A stretch of DNA of 28,340 nucleotides from Priapulus caudatus (taxonomy: Eukaryota; Priapulida; Priapulimorpha; Priapulimorphida; Priapulidae): NCBI RefSeq assembly GCF_000485595.1, contig NW_014578130.1, positions 76,454 through 104,793 on the forward strand, given 5' to 3'. The notes beneath the pieces were generated by a model. That model worked only from the letters and a program-made list of their open reading frames with translations, did not search any database and was not told the origin of the DNA. The position numbers and the translations under genes are program-made. This document shows, one piece after another, positions 19,373 to 28,283 of the stretch (position 1 is the first letter of the stretch; each line of letters starts with the position of its first letter).

Positions 19373-19530
19373 GCATAATAAATCGGTAATAATCGCTATC
19401 GGGTGTTGTCGTGTAGACGCTACATAATCACTAACTCGAGTTAAGGTTCGTCGTGTAGACGAGGCTAATGTCCTTGACTTGACTTTCTAAACAACTGGCA
19501 ACAGCCGGGCTAATGCCTGTAACTGTAAGG
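19373..19530. other. Intron DNA
   Basis: Contains the near-duplicated phrase gtcgtgtagacg (19408 and 19450). Nothing else seen. Confidence 0.4.
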
Positions 19531-19534
19531 GTGA

Positions 19535-19675
19535 CAATTATGCATTATTATTATGCATAATATCAGGAGTGAGATGATATAGATCATTATCTAGTAGACT
19601 GACCCGCTACCACCTGCTCACACCACCACCACCACCACCACCACCAGTCTGCTAGATATTGATATTATGACTCTC
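19535..19675. repeat. Hairpin cluster with TATCAGGAG end and (ACC)n
   Basis: A hairpin attatgcat/atgcataat leads into atatcaggagtgagatgata. That is followed by atctagtagact and, across a (CAC)n tract of eight or nine triplets (19618-19645), by agtctgctagat-attgatattatgactct. The outer parts look like diverged inverted arms with the TATCAGGAG-type terminus seen elsewhere in the window. Confidence 0.6.
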
Positions 19676-20349
19676 CCCAACCTGCAATTAGTATAGGCAG
19701 GAGACGAAAACTTCATGCATAAACATGGTTGGCACTCTACACTGATGCGTTACTGCTGGTGGCTTATATGTTTGCCGACAATGACGTATCGATGACGGAC
19801 ATACTGACATAACCGAGCCTAATCACCTCGTGAAGCCCAGCAGGTAGAGAGAAAGGAGTACAGCCGCGATAGGGTGGCAGAGAATATTGGGCCAGAGCTA
19901 CGGGAAGCTGACAAGTTCCAATCTTGTCTCATTGACCAAGGCGACATTATAGGTAAATACCTTAGTACATACACGTCTCAATATGTCATAGAATGTCATT
20001 ACCATTGCACATGTTGGTCATAAGTAGTCGAGAGCCTTCGTACCTATACTTCTTTCAAGACATTATGTACCAACTGCCGTTAGTATTGCATGCAAATATG
20101 AACGATTGGTTAGCCATGTTTCATAAGCCACAAACATTGATATAAGCTACATAATTGTACTCATATAGAATCAACCACATTGTAGTTTTACAGGTAGAAT
20201 GTGAAGCACTAGGCGTAAGATAAGGCGAATCAAATTCTGTAACAGAATTTTCCCCGCTGTTGATTTTGCTAGTGACACTAGAACCAATTATTAAGAATCT
20301 TAAGGTTGGACTACGGAAGCAACATTCACATTTCCACCTCATTACTCCA
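19676..20349. other. Intron DNA without recognisable genes
   Basis: No motif-bearing frame, RNA or clear repeat found. Confidence 0.5.
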
Positions 20350-20351
20350 CA

Positions 20352-20419
20352 CATGCACGCACGCCCGCACGCACGCACACACGCACGCATGCACACACGC
20401 ACACACACACACACACACT
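20352..20419. repeat. CACG/CA microsatellite
   Basis: gcacgcacgcccgcacgcac followed by (ca)n, related in composition to the large satellite at 18.6 kb. Confidence 0.9.
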
Positions 20420-20625
20420 TAGAGGTTTTGTACAAATATACTGCATGCAGCATGATATCTCTATCTTCAAGTCGATACACTTTCTACTCAAAGCAGAGTG
20501 AGCAGCTAAATTCAGGATTTACAAAATTCACTTGTTATCCGAAACAAATGAACATGTAAACACACCACCATGGCGCACAGCTGATAAGAGATGTATATTT
20601 TTGTTAGTATTTTTCGCGAAATGAC

Positions 20626-21084
20626 ACTATATATAGGGACAGTGATTTTCCGCGGTCGCGGAAAACGAACAGAAAACATGGAAACGGAAAAGATGTTTTC
20701 AAATGGAAAAAACGCAGAAAACGTAATTTGAACATATTACAACATGGAAATTTCAATAAAATCACAAAAAAAACGTCGACAATTATAGCATTGCTGCATT
20801 GGTAATGATATGGTTTACATTTAGACAAGTTTCAGAGCAAAATGACTTACAATTACGACTTTTCGTAGCCCTGTGTTTCGGTGCCAACCCAACTGTCAGT
20901 CTGTGGCCAAATACCTTTTTTTTCATGCAAATATATGTAAACAGAATTTTGCATTTTTGGCATGTACAATCTCTATGGCAAAACGGAATTTCCATTTTTT
21001 CTTTACTTTTAAAGGTAATTCATAATTTTTCCAAATGAAAAAGGCAATTTTTTTAATCGGAAAATCACTGTCCCTATATATATA
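20626..21084. mobile_element. hAT-like MITE, TAGGGACAGTGATTTTCCG ends
   Basis: The element is 20634-21076 (443 bp). The left end is tagggacagtgattttccg, and the right end is its exact reverse complement over 19 bases. The flanks are actatata and tatatata, compatible with a degenerate 8-bp duplication in a TA-rich target. Subterminal cggaaaa motifs repeat inside the left arm (ccgcggtcgcggaaaac), a pattern seen in hAT MITEs. No transposase. Confidence 0.85.
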
Positions 21085-21114
21085 TGCAGCTTTCTCCGCG
21101 GGAGACTGCTTGTA

Positions 21115-21216
21115 ATGGATACAACAGCAGCAGCTGCCGCATCGACAGATCCATGGGCTCTCGATAGGATGGCATCAGGTTTAACACCGAACGATGACGT
21201 CTTGTACATGTTGTAG
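21115..21216 (+). CDS. Short ORF of unknown status (33 aa)
   Basis: Starts at taatgg and reads MDTTAAAAASTDPWALD, then a 16-residue remainder ending in LYML and a stop. The composition looks protein-like after the Ala run, but there is no match I recognise and no donor site that would make it a first exon. It lies in a UBE2W intron on the opposite strand, directly beside the MITE. It could be chance. Confidence 0.15.
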   Translation: MDTTAAAAASTDPWALDRMASGLTPNDDVLYML

Positions 21217-21430
21217 CAGGCTACTCAACTAGGAAACTAAATGACGTCCCAAGCACCTGACAACAGCCACAGAAATGGTGTTGATATAAGAATAATAATG
21301 CTCCCTCCCCCCTACCCACGAATACCTAGACTTCCTCCCCCTCCTCACGAATACCTGATGGACTCCCTCCCCCTTTCCCACAAACAGCTGACACCCCTCT
21401 CCCCCTCTACAAGTAGCTACCCGCACTCAC
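21217..21430. other. Intron DNA with C-rich stretch
   Basis: ctccctcccccctacccacg and similar pyrimidine-rich blocks (21300-21410) in imperfect tandem, roughly 30 bp apart (acgaatacct twice). Not coding. Confidence 0.5.
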
Positions 21431-21586
21431 CTTCTCCTTGCAGCTGCTAAGCATGCTGACAATGCTAAGGCAGACTGACTCAACTGAGAGAGCTGGTGAC
21501 CAGTCCTCTGTGAGAATGGACAGACATATGTGGCCATTACTGTAGACGTGTGGGTGCACAGGAATGTTCGTGCCCGTAAATACAAC
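21431..21586 (-). CDS. UBE2W: UBE2W, catalytic exon
   Basis: 156 nt, exactly 52 codons, phase 0 at both ends. The acceptor is cactgctacag and the donor is aag|gtgagt. It encodes [20 protein letters not shown], then [20 protein letters not shown] and [12 protein letters not shown], nearly identical to human UBE2W. The active-site Cys (codon 21, 21526-21524) sits in NGHICLSIL. The [11 protein letters not shown] arrangement, in which the usual E2 HPN motif is replaced by HPH, is the UBE2W signature. The enzyme attaches ubiquitin to the alpha-amino group of substrate N-termini. No disabling change is seen, so the gene looks functional. Confidence 0.98.
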
Positions 21587-21707
21587 CTGTAGCAGTGCAA
21601 ACATTCCATATTTACACACCAACAAACACACGAGAAATATAAACATAGATCATTGTATTCTATGGCTATTTATTGAGTGAGGTGGAGTGTCAGAAGAGTA
21701 ACAATAA

Positions 21708-22348
21708 CAGGAGTGGATAATAGAGACCTCTACTAGAGATAATAGAGCTCTATTATAGAGGTCTATTATAGAGGTCTATTATAGGTCTATTATAGGTCTA
21801 TTATATGTCTATTATAGAGGTCTATTATAGGTCTATTATAGGTCTATTATAGAGGTCTATTAAAGATATCTATTATAGAGGTCTATAATTGGTCTATTAT
21901 AGGTCTATTAGAGATCTATTAGAGATATTATAGGTCTATTAGAGATCTATTAGAGATCTATTATAGGTCTATTATAGAGGTCTATTACAGAGGTCTATAA
22001 TTGGTCTATTATAGGTCTATTATAGAGGTATATTATAGGTCTATTATAGGTCTATTATAGAGATATATTATAGAGGTCTATTATAGGTCTATTACAGAGG
22101 TCTATTATAGGTCTATTAGAGATCTATTATAGGTCTATTATATGTCTATTATAGAGGTCTATTATAGGTCTATTATAGAGATCTATTATAGAGGTCTATA
22201 ATTGGTCTATTATAAAGGTCTATTATAGATCTATTACAGAGATCTATTATAGGTCTATTATAGCCGTCTATTATAGAGGTCTATTATAGGTCTATTCCAG
22301 AGATCTATTATAGAGGTCTATAATAGAGATCTCTATTATCCACTCCTG
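21708..22348. mobile_element. Foldback element with minisatellite core
   Basis: Ends are inverted: caggagtggataatagaga at left, with its exact reverse complement closing at 22348. The interior (about 21727-22329) is an array of 11-12 bp units, ggtctattata and gaggtctattata, with some 45 copies and variants such as gagatctatt. The gagatctc and gagctc steps near the ends are palindromic. The terminus TATCAGGAG on the right resembles ends at 4278, 15599 and 19556. Confidence 0.85.
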
Positions 22349-23149
22349 ATAATAATAATGTACACTCTGTGCTTATCCAGCTTACTATCACTTCAAAAAC
22401 TATTTATTTTCCAAAATCACATAGACCTTAATTCATATACCATTCTCCAGACATGCTAGGAAAGTTTGTAGCTTATAATTTAAAGGGGTGACTATTGGGT
22501 GAAATTTTTGTTATTGTGATAGTATTGCGATAATTAAGATACTATTGCCAATACTATTTCTTTCATTGAAAAACTTGCGATACCATAACGATACTATTTT
22601 GTATTATGAATTTGCGTATTATATCATTATAACACCTGTATGTTCGTATGTATGTAATTGTATGTACATACAAACTTGTTTACATTATTTACTAGACTAG
22701 TAACATGTGGGTTCACTCACACACTCGAGAATAGCAAGTGACCTAGTTTTAAAAGTGCATAATGCATAGATTCCCATAGACCAGTCAAGTTACTTAAATT
22801 AATAAAGGAAGTGTTAGTAATGGTTTTCAGGAATATTCACATGCGAAAACATATCACTAGTGGTGAATAAAGTAACATGCAATTTTAATGTTGCAATATT
22901 GAAAACTACAGATTGTTAAAAATAAATTATCCGCAATGCTATTGATGTATTACTATGACACCCGTGCATTGCTATTGAGCAAAACACTATTGCATTTAAT
23001 CGGTATATATCCTAAAACTGCTACTTATTCATAAACGGCTGTTACAGCTGGAATAAGTGAAAACAGCTGTAACAAAACATTCTACATTAATCTAACAACA
23101 CTCCCTACTTTTACTTAAGCACACATGCATGGACCCAACTATGTTAGCA
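22349..23149. other. Intron DNA; weak signs of an old element
   Basis: Repeated gcgataccataacgatacta-like phrases (22520-22600) recall the subterminal motifs of the hAT MITE at 3575, but matching ends were not found. A 10-bp hairpin gttacagctg/cagctgtaac lies at 23041-23073. Otherwise featureless. Confidence 0.45.
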
Positions 23150-23321
<172 letters not shown>

Positions 23322-23386
23322 TGCACTACTACTTATGATCTCATTATCAACAAATAATATATAATGTAAATCATTCCCAATCATAC

Positions 23387-23489
23387 CTCGGGTGAGTCAA
23401 ATGGATATCTGTTGGTAAATTTAAACAATAGTTGAAATTTTTCGCCTTCATATAGAGTTCCGGTTGCTCCTTCCATTTCTACATACCAC
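23387..23489 (-). CDS. UBE2W: UBE2W, third coding exon in the model
   Basis: 103 nt: one base g completing a split codon, then 34 codons. The acceptor is atccacctttgtttag and the donor is gag|gtatga. It reads WYVEMEGATGTLYEGEKFQL, then LFKFTNRYPFDSPE, matching human WIVDMEGAPGTLYEGEKFQL and LFKFSSRYPFDSPQ. This is the beta-sheet part of the UBC fold, including the P-F/Y-P type loop before the active site. Joins in phase to 23999 upstream (ac+g = Thr) and to 21586 downstream (phase 0). Confidence 0.97.
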
Positions 23490-23998
23490 CTAAACAAAGG
23501 TGGATAAAACCAAAATCAGCTATGAGAAATTTTAAACGACTCAAAAACGACCAAGATTAACTCTTATGTTAGCTTAAATTCCTCATCAAAATCCACATTA
23601 TTTTCTTCAAACTTTAACATCAGTCTTCATATCTATTTAACAGATGCAACAATTATTGCATATGTACAGTATGTAGTAATCTTGAATGGAGTTCAACAGT
23701 AACATAGACAGCAGTGGCATGTGTTGCAAGCTGGCCACACTATAACAAAATCATGTCAGTGTCTATGATTTTTAGAAGTAATGGAGTAAGACAACTTTGG
23801 GTGTTGAGTGTGCATGATTGGTAACCCCATTTTGTAGTCACATCATAGATCTCAGCTACCAAACACAAGTCTGGTATAGAGTAATGCCACATTTAACAGG
23901 TTAGGCATAAACACTAAGGCTACAAAAACAGGTCAAACAAACCGTCACAAAATTGTTTAACTCTTCGATTAAATTCTAGCACTACTAGGCATACTTAC
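23490..23998. other. UBE2W intron
   Basis: 509-bp intron, AT-rich, with no repeats noticed. Confidence 0.8.
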
Positions 23999-24087
23999 GT
24001 AGTTAGACTTGATCCATGGTCACCGTTGACTTTAATTCCTACTGGTGGATTGAGCTGCAGTGTCATCAACTCTTTTTGCAGACGTTT
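23999..24087 (-). CDS. UBE2W: UBE2W, second coding exon in the model
   Basis: 89 nt: 29 codons plus two bases. The acceptor is tatctttttgtttag and the donor is tac|gtaagt. It reads KRLQKELMTLQLNPPVGIKV, then NGDHGSSLT, matching the first helix of UBE2W (human KRLQKELLALQNDPPPGMTL). In human the same exon boundary lies directly before KRLQKEL, so a short first exon encoding about 4-6 residues is expected upstream. Confidence 0.96.
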
Positions 24088-24311
24088 CTAAACAAAAAGA
24101 TAACTTGAAAAATGAAGATGTTGAAAAAAAATCATGAAAGTAGTAAATAACATATACACAACATGGCAATAACTTTAATACCACAGATATAGAATATACA
24201 AGTTTTCTACACTCTTGAAGCAGCATAGTGCTCTTGATATAGCATAGTACTATCCTGGTCCAAAGTCCTTTGAAACTCAATAGACACTGTTCCCTAAGTG
24301 GGCACAGTATT

Positions 24312-24514
24312 GTCTAGGACAGGGGTTCTTAACCTGTGGTCCAAGGACCCCTTTGGGGTCCGTGGATAGGCCTCAGGGGGTCCATGAACCAGGTGCATAA
24401 AAATGATTGCATTTATGTGCTTATGTACATTTTTCTGGAGATGGGTCCGTAGCTTTTACCAGATTCTCAAAGGGGTTCATGACTTAAAAAAGGTTAAGAA
24501 ACACTGGTCTAGTA
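24312..24514. mobile_element. hAT MITE, CAGGGGTTCTTAACCT ends
   Basis: The element is 24320-24506 (187 bp). The left end is caggggttcttaacct and the right end is aggttaagaaacactg. The flanks gtctagga (24312-24319) and gtctagta (24507-24514) form an 8-bp duplication with one mismatch. The interior repeats the phrase ggtcc in a long imperfect hairpin. Such CAG-GGTTCTTAACC ends are typical of hAT (Charlie-like) elements. Confidence 0.9.
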
Positions 24515-24855
24515 TGAAATATCAAACAATGGAGAAAGTTGCTTGAACTACGTCATGAACAGATGTGTGTGTATAACAGGAAATTTGGCAAACAATAATA
24601 CGATGATAAATAAACACAAATTTTATTACTACCAAAGTTCTAATGTTTTTGTACACGCCACAACCATGACGCACGCACACCAATGTGGACAAACTCACAA
24701 AAGATAGAGCAGGTGTGAGCGATAACCCTGCACACTGCTCGACTCGTTTCATATTTTCACAGGAGAAATTTGTAACCATAGGCCTCTATCCTGGTATCTG
24801 TGCATAGCCAAGTCGTCTCTTGTTTAAATTATCACTTTTGCATTTGTGTTGAACT
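24515..24855. other. Upstream intron DNA
   Basis: Contains an 85-codon minus frame (24522-24779) without recognisable motif. A gt-donor inside it (after ...ALSF) is in phase with the UBE2W exon, so it is a weak alternative first exon. Otherwise nothing. Confidence 0.4.
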
Positions 24856-25141
24856 TAGGGAATGTTTGTTTGGTCGGATCCACGGATCTCGATCCACTGG
24901 ATCGAACCCTAACCCAAACAAACTCACTTTCAACGGTTCGCGTTTCGCTGTGACCTATCACGGGATGGTTCATAACAAAGAACAAGCTGTGATTGGCTGA
25001 GGCGTGGGCCGCCATATTGGATCCCCTTCAAATCCACCTCGCTAGCAGGGTCAGGTTCGGTGGATCGAGATCCGTGGATCCGACCAAACAAACAGTCAGA
25101 TCCACGGATCCAGTGGATCCGACCAAACAAACATGCCCTTA
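24856..25141. mobile_element. MITE with nested GGATCC-rich inverted repeats
   Basis: The left end is tagggaatgtttgtttggtc. The right end, reverse-complemented, is taagggcatgtttgtttggt. The arms continue into cggatccacggatctcgatc. A second inner copy of the right arm (ggatccgaccaaacaaac, 25076-25093) makes the right side duplicated. The interior has gaaccctaaccc and a promoter-like ctgtgattggctgaggcgtg followed by gccgccatattgg (inverted CCAAT box, YY1-like site). Confidence 0.8.
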
Positions 25142-25598
25142 ATTTACACATAGAAACCCCGTAAAAGCCTGTAAAAAATCATTTTCTGTAGCACTATAAA
25201 TAATGTGCTACCCAAGTTCAAGAGTGATATTTTGAACAAGTGAAACTTCGGCTATGCACAGATAATGAGTTGGAGGTGAGAGGTTGCGTATTTGTGCTGT
25301 GATAGTGTGAAACATGGTGAGCAGTCTGTGAATTTGACAATGACAGTCATGCTTTCCCACCTACTGTATCTTTTCTAAGTTTTGCAGTGGCTTGCGTGCG
25401 GCGAAATTGTGTGCTTTAGATGAGTATTTATATGGCATTTACATGGAATTATTAGGCAATATAAAGTATATATTAAAGAGTTAAAACTTGAGTAGTCAAT
25501 CAAATTTGTATTTATTTACTATCTCTTTATAAGAAATACATGAATTAGAGAGAACAATGACTCACTCATGGCATATAACCTCAACATTATTTGCATGC
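25142..25598. other. Upstream intron DNA
   Basis: AT-rich, with no gene or repeat noticed. Confidence 0.5.
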
Positions 25599-25839
25599 CT
25601 TAGTTTAGCTGAAGGGGTCATTGTCGTATCAGGTACTACAGATATGTACCCGAGGTACATATATGTATACACAAAGTGTACCAGACTCGTACTACAGAAG
25701 TGTACCCTAACCATAACCCTAGCCCTAACCCTAAACATACCTTATATAAAATATAAACATTATACTAAACAACCTAAAACTACCTCGGGTACATATCTGT
25801 AGTACCTGATACAACAACGACCCCATCTGCCTTAGTTTA
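25599..25839. mobile_element. MITE with 9-bp TSD and CCCTAA core
   Basis: The element is 25608-25830 (223 bp). Arms of about 50 bp: left gctgaaggggtcattgtcgt, right (reverse-complemented) gcagatggggtcgttgttgt, then identical tatcaggtactacagatatg and beyond. The 9-bp flank cttagttta is duplicated exactly (25599-25607, 25831-25839). 9 bp points to a Mutator-like mobiliser, but 8 bp (hAT) cannot be excluded. The centre holds ccctaaccataaccctagcc. Confidence 0.9.
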
Positions 25840-25957
25840 TGTATAATACTAATAGACAGATTCCTGGATGGAGGCAAATAGTTATGTATGTAGGCGCTAT
25901 ACTAGTAGTCAGAGTCATGTCATGCATCAATGCATAGTACTGGTTAGTCCGAGCCGA

Positions 25958-26031
25958 CGCAGACCCCAGTAATGGGGTCTGCGGCCGTGTCTATCGCAAT
26001 GACGAAAAGCCACCTCCAGTTTGGAGGTGGC
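25958..26031. repeat. Two consecutive GC-rich hairpins
   Basis: Hairpin 1: cgcagacccc-agtaat-ggggtctgcg (25958-25983). Hairpin 2: gccacctcc-agttt-ggaggtggc (26009-26031). They are separated by 25 bases. Both stems are perfect. They could be a structured RNA, the end of a transposable element, or palindromic DNA; nothing else supports any one of these. Confidence 0.6.
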
Positions 26032-26245
26032 ACTTATAAGTAATATATGCGCCCAATATATATACAATCCTATTGCGTGGAACTTACTTTAATCTGAACT
26101 TGAATCATTTATCTACGTGCATGCACGCTATGATCTCCTGGTAGCGGCCACAATATAAGAATATATCAAGTTGTTTACCTAATGGTAAATATAACCATCC
26201 AAAGAAAATAGTCTGTCTTCATTCACATTTGTCAACCAATGAACA

Positions 26246-26383
26246 TCACTTCCGGTTACTTCGGCTATTCCCGATGTTCAGCAGGAAACATAGTTTACTA
26301 ATTTGCTCAGATTTCAGAGTAAAGTCGAACTTCTTTTCCTCGGCAATATCGCCATAGAGTTGTTTTACCTTGTCAGCATCCAT
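26246..26383 (-). pseudogene. 45-aa ORF, possible helicase N-terminal fragment
   Basis: Begins MDADKVKQLYGDIAEEKKFD, then FTLKSEQISKLCFLLN, and ends after NIGNSRSNRK. The hydrophilic, protein-like composition and the FTLKSEQISKLCFLL phrase recall the Q-motif region that precedes the Walker A loop in RecQ-like helicases carried by some invertebrate transposons. The text after LLN does not continue as such a protein. An internal aag|gtaaaa after MDADK would be in phase with the UBE2W second exon, an alternative (weaker) first exon. Function unproven. Confidence 0.3.
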
Positions 26384-26423
26384 CGTGTACAGAGACGGCA
26401 GACTGACGCTGGTACAGACGCTG

Positions 26424-26664
26424 ATAGGGTCTATGTCCCCCAGAGTACTGCCGGAACGTACCCTGGTACTAAATACTACTATATAATATGTCGGACCGTA
26501 CCTGGCCTACTCCACTAACGAGTCTAGGGAGTCGCCTACGCCTACTCCCTAACCCTAACTCTAACCCTAACCATATCAGCTAGATAGTTACCAGGGTACG
26601 TTCCAATATACAGGACCGTACCCAGGGTACGTTCCGGCAGTACCGTGGGGGACATAGACCCTAT
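26424..26664. mobile_element. Telomere-core MITE, copy A
   Basis: The left end is atagggtctatgtcccccag. The right end is its near reverse complement, gggggacatagaccctat. Subterminal gccggaacgtaccctggtac is repeated in inverted form. The core is cctactccctaaccctaact. Related to copies B (26952-27233, opposite orientation) and C (28123-28270). I see no clear target duplication. Confidence 0.85.
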
Positions 26665-26681
26665 GAGCTAAGCTGACAGAG

Positions 26682-26732
26682 ATGTCAGCCTTAATTATTT
26701 CCGATTTTGAAAGCGATATTGACAAACAGAAG
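26682..26732 (+). CDS. Possible first exon of a plus-strand gene
   Basis: ATG at 26682 opens 17 codons reading MSALIISDFESDIDKQK, followed directly by gtatgtac, a fair donor. It lies between MITE copies A and B. No second exon was found in the remaining 1.6 kb. The protein is not recognised. Chance is quite possible. Confidence 0.2.
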
Positions 26733-26951
26733 GTATGTACTTGATATTTTGGGTCACATATACCCCCGCCACGCCCTCAGTGCTACTCGATTCACCTATC
26801 CAATGCCCACAACAAAAATTGCAACAATTTTTACAAGGGTGACTGCAGCCGATAAACCCGCACCCTCAGATTAGCAAAGCAGAGTTATAACGTCTGCATT
26901 TGTGGACTAGGTACTGGTTACATGACCATTAGCAAAATTGGGCTCATACTC
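26733..26951. other. Spacer between inverted MITE copies
   Basis: No further feature seen. Confidence 0.4.
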
Positions 26952-27233
26952 ATAGGGTCTATATCCACCAGTGTACTACCGGAACGTACCCTGGGTACGG
27001 TCCGGTATACAGGAACGTACCCTAGCTGGTAACTATCTAGCTGATATGGTTAGGGTTAGGGTTAGAGTTAGGGTTAGGGAGTAGGCGTAGGCGACTCCCT
27101 AGACTCGTTAGTGGAGTAGGCGAGGTACGGTCCGGCATATTAGATAGTAGTATTTAGTACCAGGGTACGTTCCGGTATACCGGACCGTACCCAGGGTACG
27201 TTCCGGCAGTACCCTGGGGGACATAGATCCTAT
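26952..27233. mobile_element. Telomere-core MITE, copy B (inverted relative to A)
   Basis: Ends atagggtctatatccacc and gggacatagatcctat. The core is ggttagggttagggttagag, followed by ggagtaggcgtaggcgactc, which is the reverse complement of the core of copy A. It is 41 bp longer than A, mostly in the left arm. Confidence 0.85.
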
Positions 27234-27500
27234 CAGCCATAATTGGCATTGGTCAGTGGTCTAAGACTAATGCTAATGGTAATGTAATGAGTAATGATGA
27301 CATGTATTTTATCTACTCTAGTAATTGATAACTTATTTTTAAGATGAAATCACAACGTTAGGTATATCGTAAATGAATAACTATTTATAGACATAATGCA
27401 TATTAATTTGACTATACAAGTTGTGTATTGGAACGATAACCGAGAAGGTGGATACGATTATATCTGTATACTATTAGTATTACTGATATAGAAATCAAAC
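27234..27500. other. AT-rich DNA, part of putative UBE2W intron 1
   Basis: No gene or repeat noticed. Confidence 0.4.
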
Positions 27501-27512
27501 CTGAAACGCCAT
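27501..27512 (-). CDS. UBE2W: UBE2W, candidate first coding exon (Met-Ala-Phe-Gln)
   Basis: The minus strand reads gtcATGGCGTTTCAG followed by gtttgatttc. Four codons end in phase 0 and would join to KRLQKEL at 24087, giving MAFQ-KRLQKEL, close to the human start MASMQ-KRLQKEL. The +4 G of the start context is favourable. The donor gtttga is weak, and 12 nt is short enough to arise by chance. Alternatives in phase: 26383-26369 (MDADK, donor gtaaaa), 26108-26088 (MIQVQIK, donor gtaagt), and the frame at 24779. I prefer this one on similarity only. Confidence 0.35.
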
Positions 27513-28045
27513 GACAGTTTTCTCTGTTTGTTTACAGAGTCGATGATTCAGTTACATGTAAATACAGTGTACCTTATATAGTTAATATAGCAGTAAATTA
27601 ATATAACTTTTATTTTTTTAACTATGTGAATATTTATTAAGACAATGTAAAACATTTTATAAATGTACGGTATATATTGTTATAACTGATACTGTTCTTT
27701 CTCAATTTGCTCCTGAATACACAGCTAACTTTTCCCGTTCGGGAGGGAAGGAGAGGAAACAACAGCAAAGCGTTTTTGGTATTTTTTTCCGGCGAAATTC
27801 GTCACTAGAGAGTAGAGTGCACTCTTTTAGTTTCACATTATGCACGCACGCGGCACAGGCACTTGGAGCGTTTCAATAAAATATAATGCTAAATAAATAC
27901 GAAATCTATTCACTACCAGTGTTTCTATACTCTCTTTCACCTGTACCGGTGTTATTCAATTGCCGACAATTTCCTGCAAATGCCGTCCAAATGGCAATGG
28001 CATTATGCTCATCTGCAACAAACGCTGGCTGCCGCTGGCGCTGCA
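27513..28045. other. AT-rich DNA upstream of the candidate start
   Basis: Would contain the UBE2W promoter if the exon at 27512 is right. I see no convincing TATA box or CpG island. A short C/G-rich patch lies at 27733-27755 (cccgttcgggaggga). Confidence 0.35.
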
Positions 28046-28115
28046 CACTGACACATAAATATATAGTTTTTGTGTATACATTTTTTTGTATAAACTATTC
28101 ATTTATGTGTCAGTG
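28046..28115. repeat. 24-bp imperfect hairpin
   Basis: cactgacacataaatatatagttt pairs with the sequence at 28092-28115 with two mismatches, around a 22-base T-rich loop. Probably a small palindromic MITE. Confidence 0.8.
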
Positions 28116-28122
28116 TGGCCCG

Positions 28123-28270
28123 TAGAGTCTATGACTATGTCTCCCTGGGTACTGCCGGAACTTACCCTGGTACTAATTATTAGTACTAATACTATCTAAT
28201 ATGCCGGACCGTACCTCGCCTACTCCGTTAAAGAGTAGGGAGTCGCCTACGCCTACTCCCTATCCCTAAC
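28123..28270. mobile_element. Telomere-core MITE, copy C (truncated)
   Basis: Starts tagagtctatgactatgtct, then ctgggtactgccggaac and ggagtcgcctacgcctactc, parallel to copy A. It stops in ccctatccctaac, after which unrelated sequence begins, so its right half is missing. Confidence 0.8.
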
Positions 28271-28283
28271 AGTGCTCGAAATA

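Noticed and set aside
18310-19427. Several open frames of 130-280 codons on both strands
   Set aside because: They translate only the alternating satellite (Thr-His-Ala-Arg or Val-Cys-Ala-Arg periodicity) and exist in all frames at once.
22480-22995. Possible second hAT MITE with cgatac-like motifs
   Set aside because: The candidate ends (aggggtgacta and atgacacccgt) do not pair well, and no 8-bp duplication was found.
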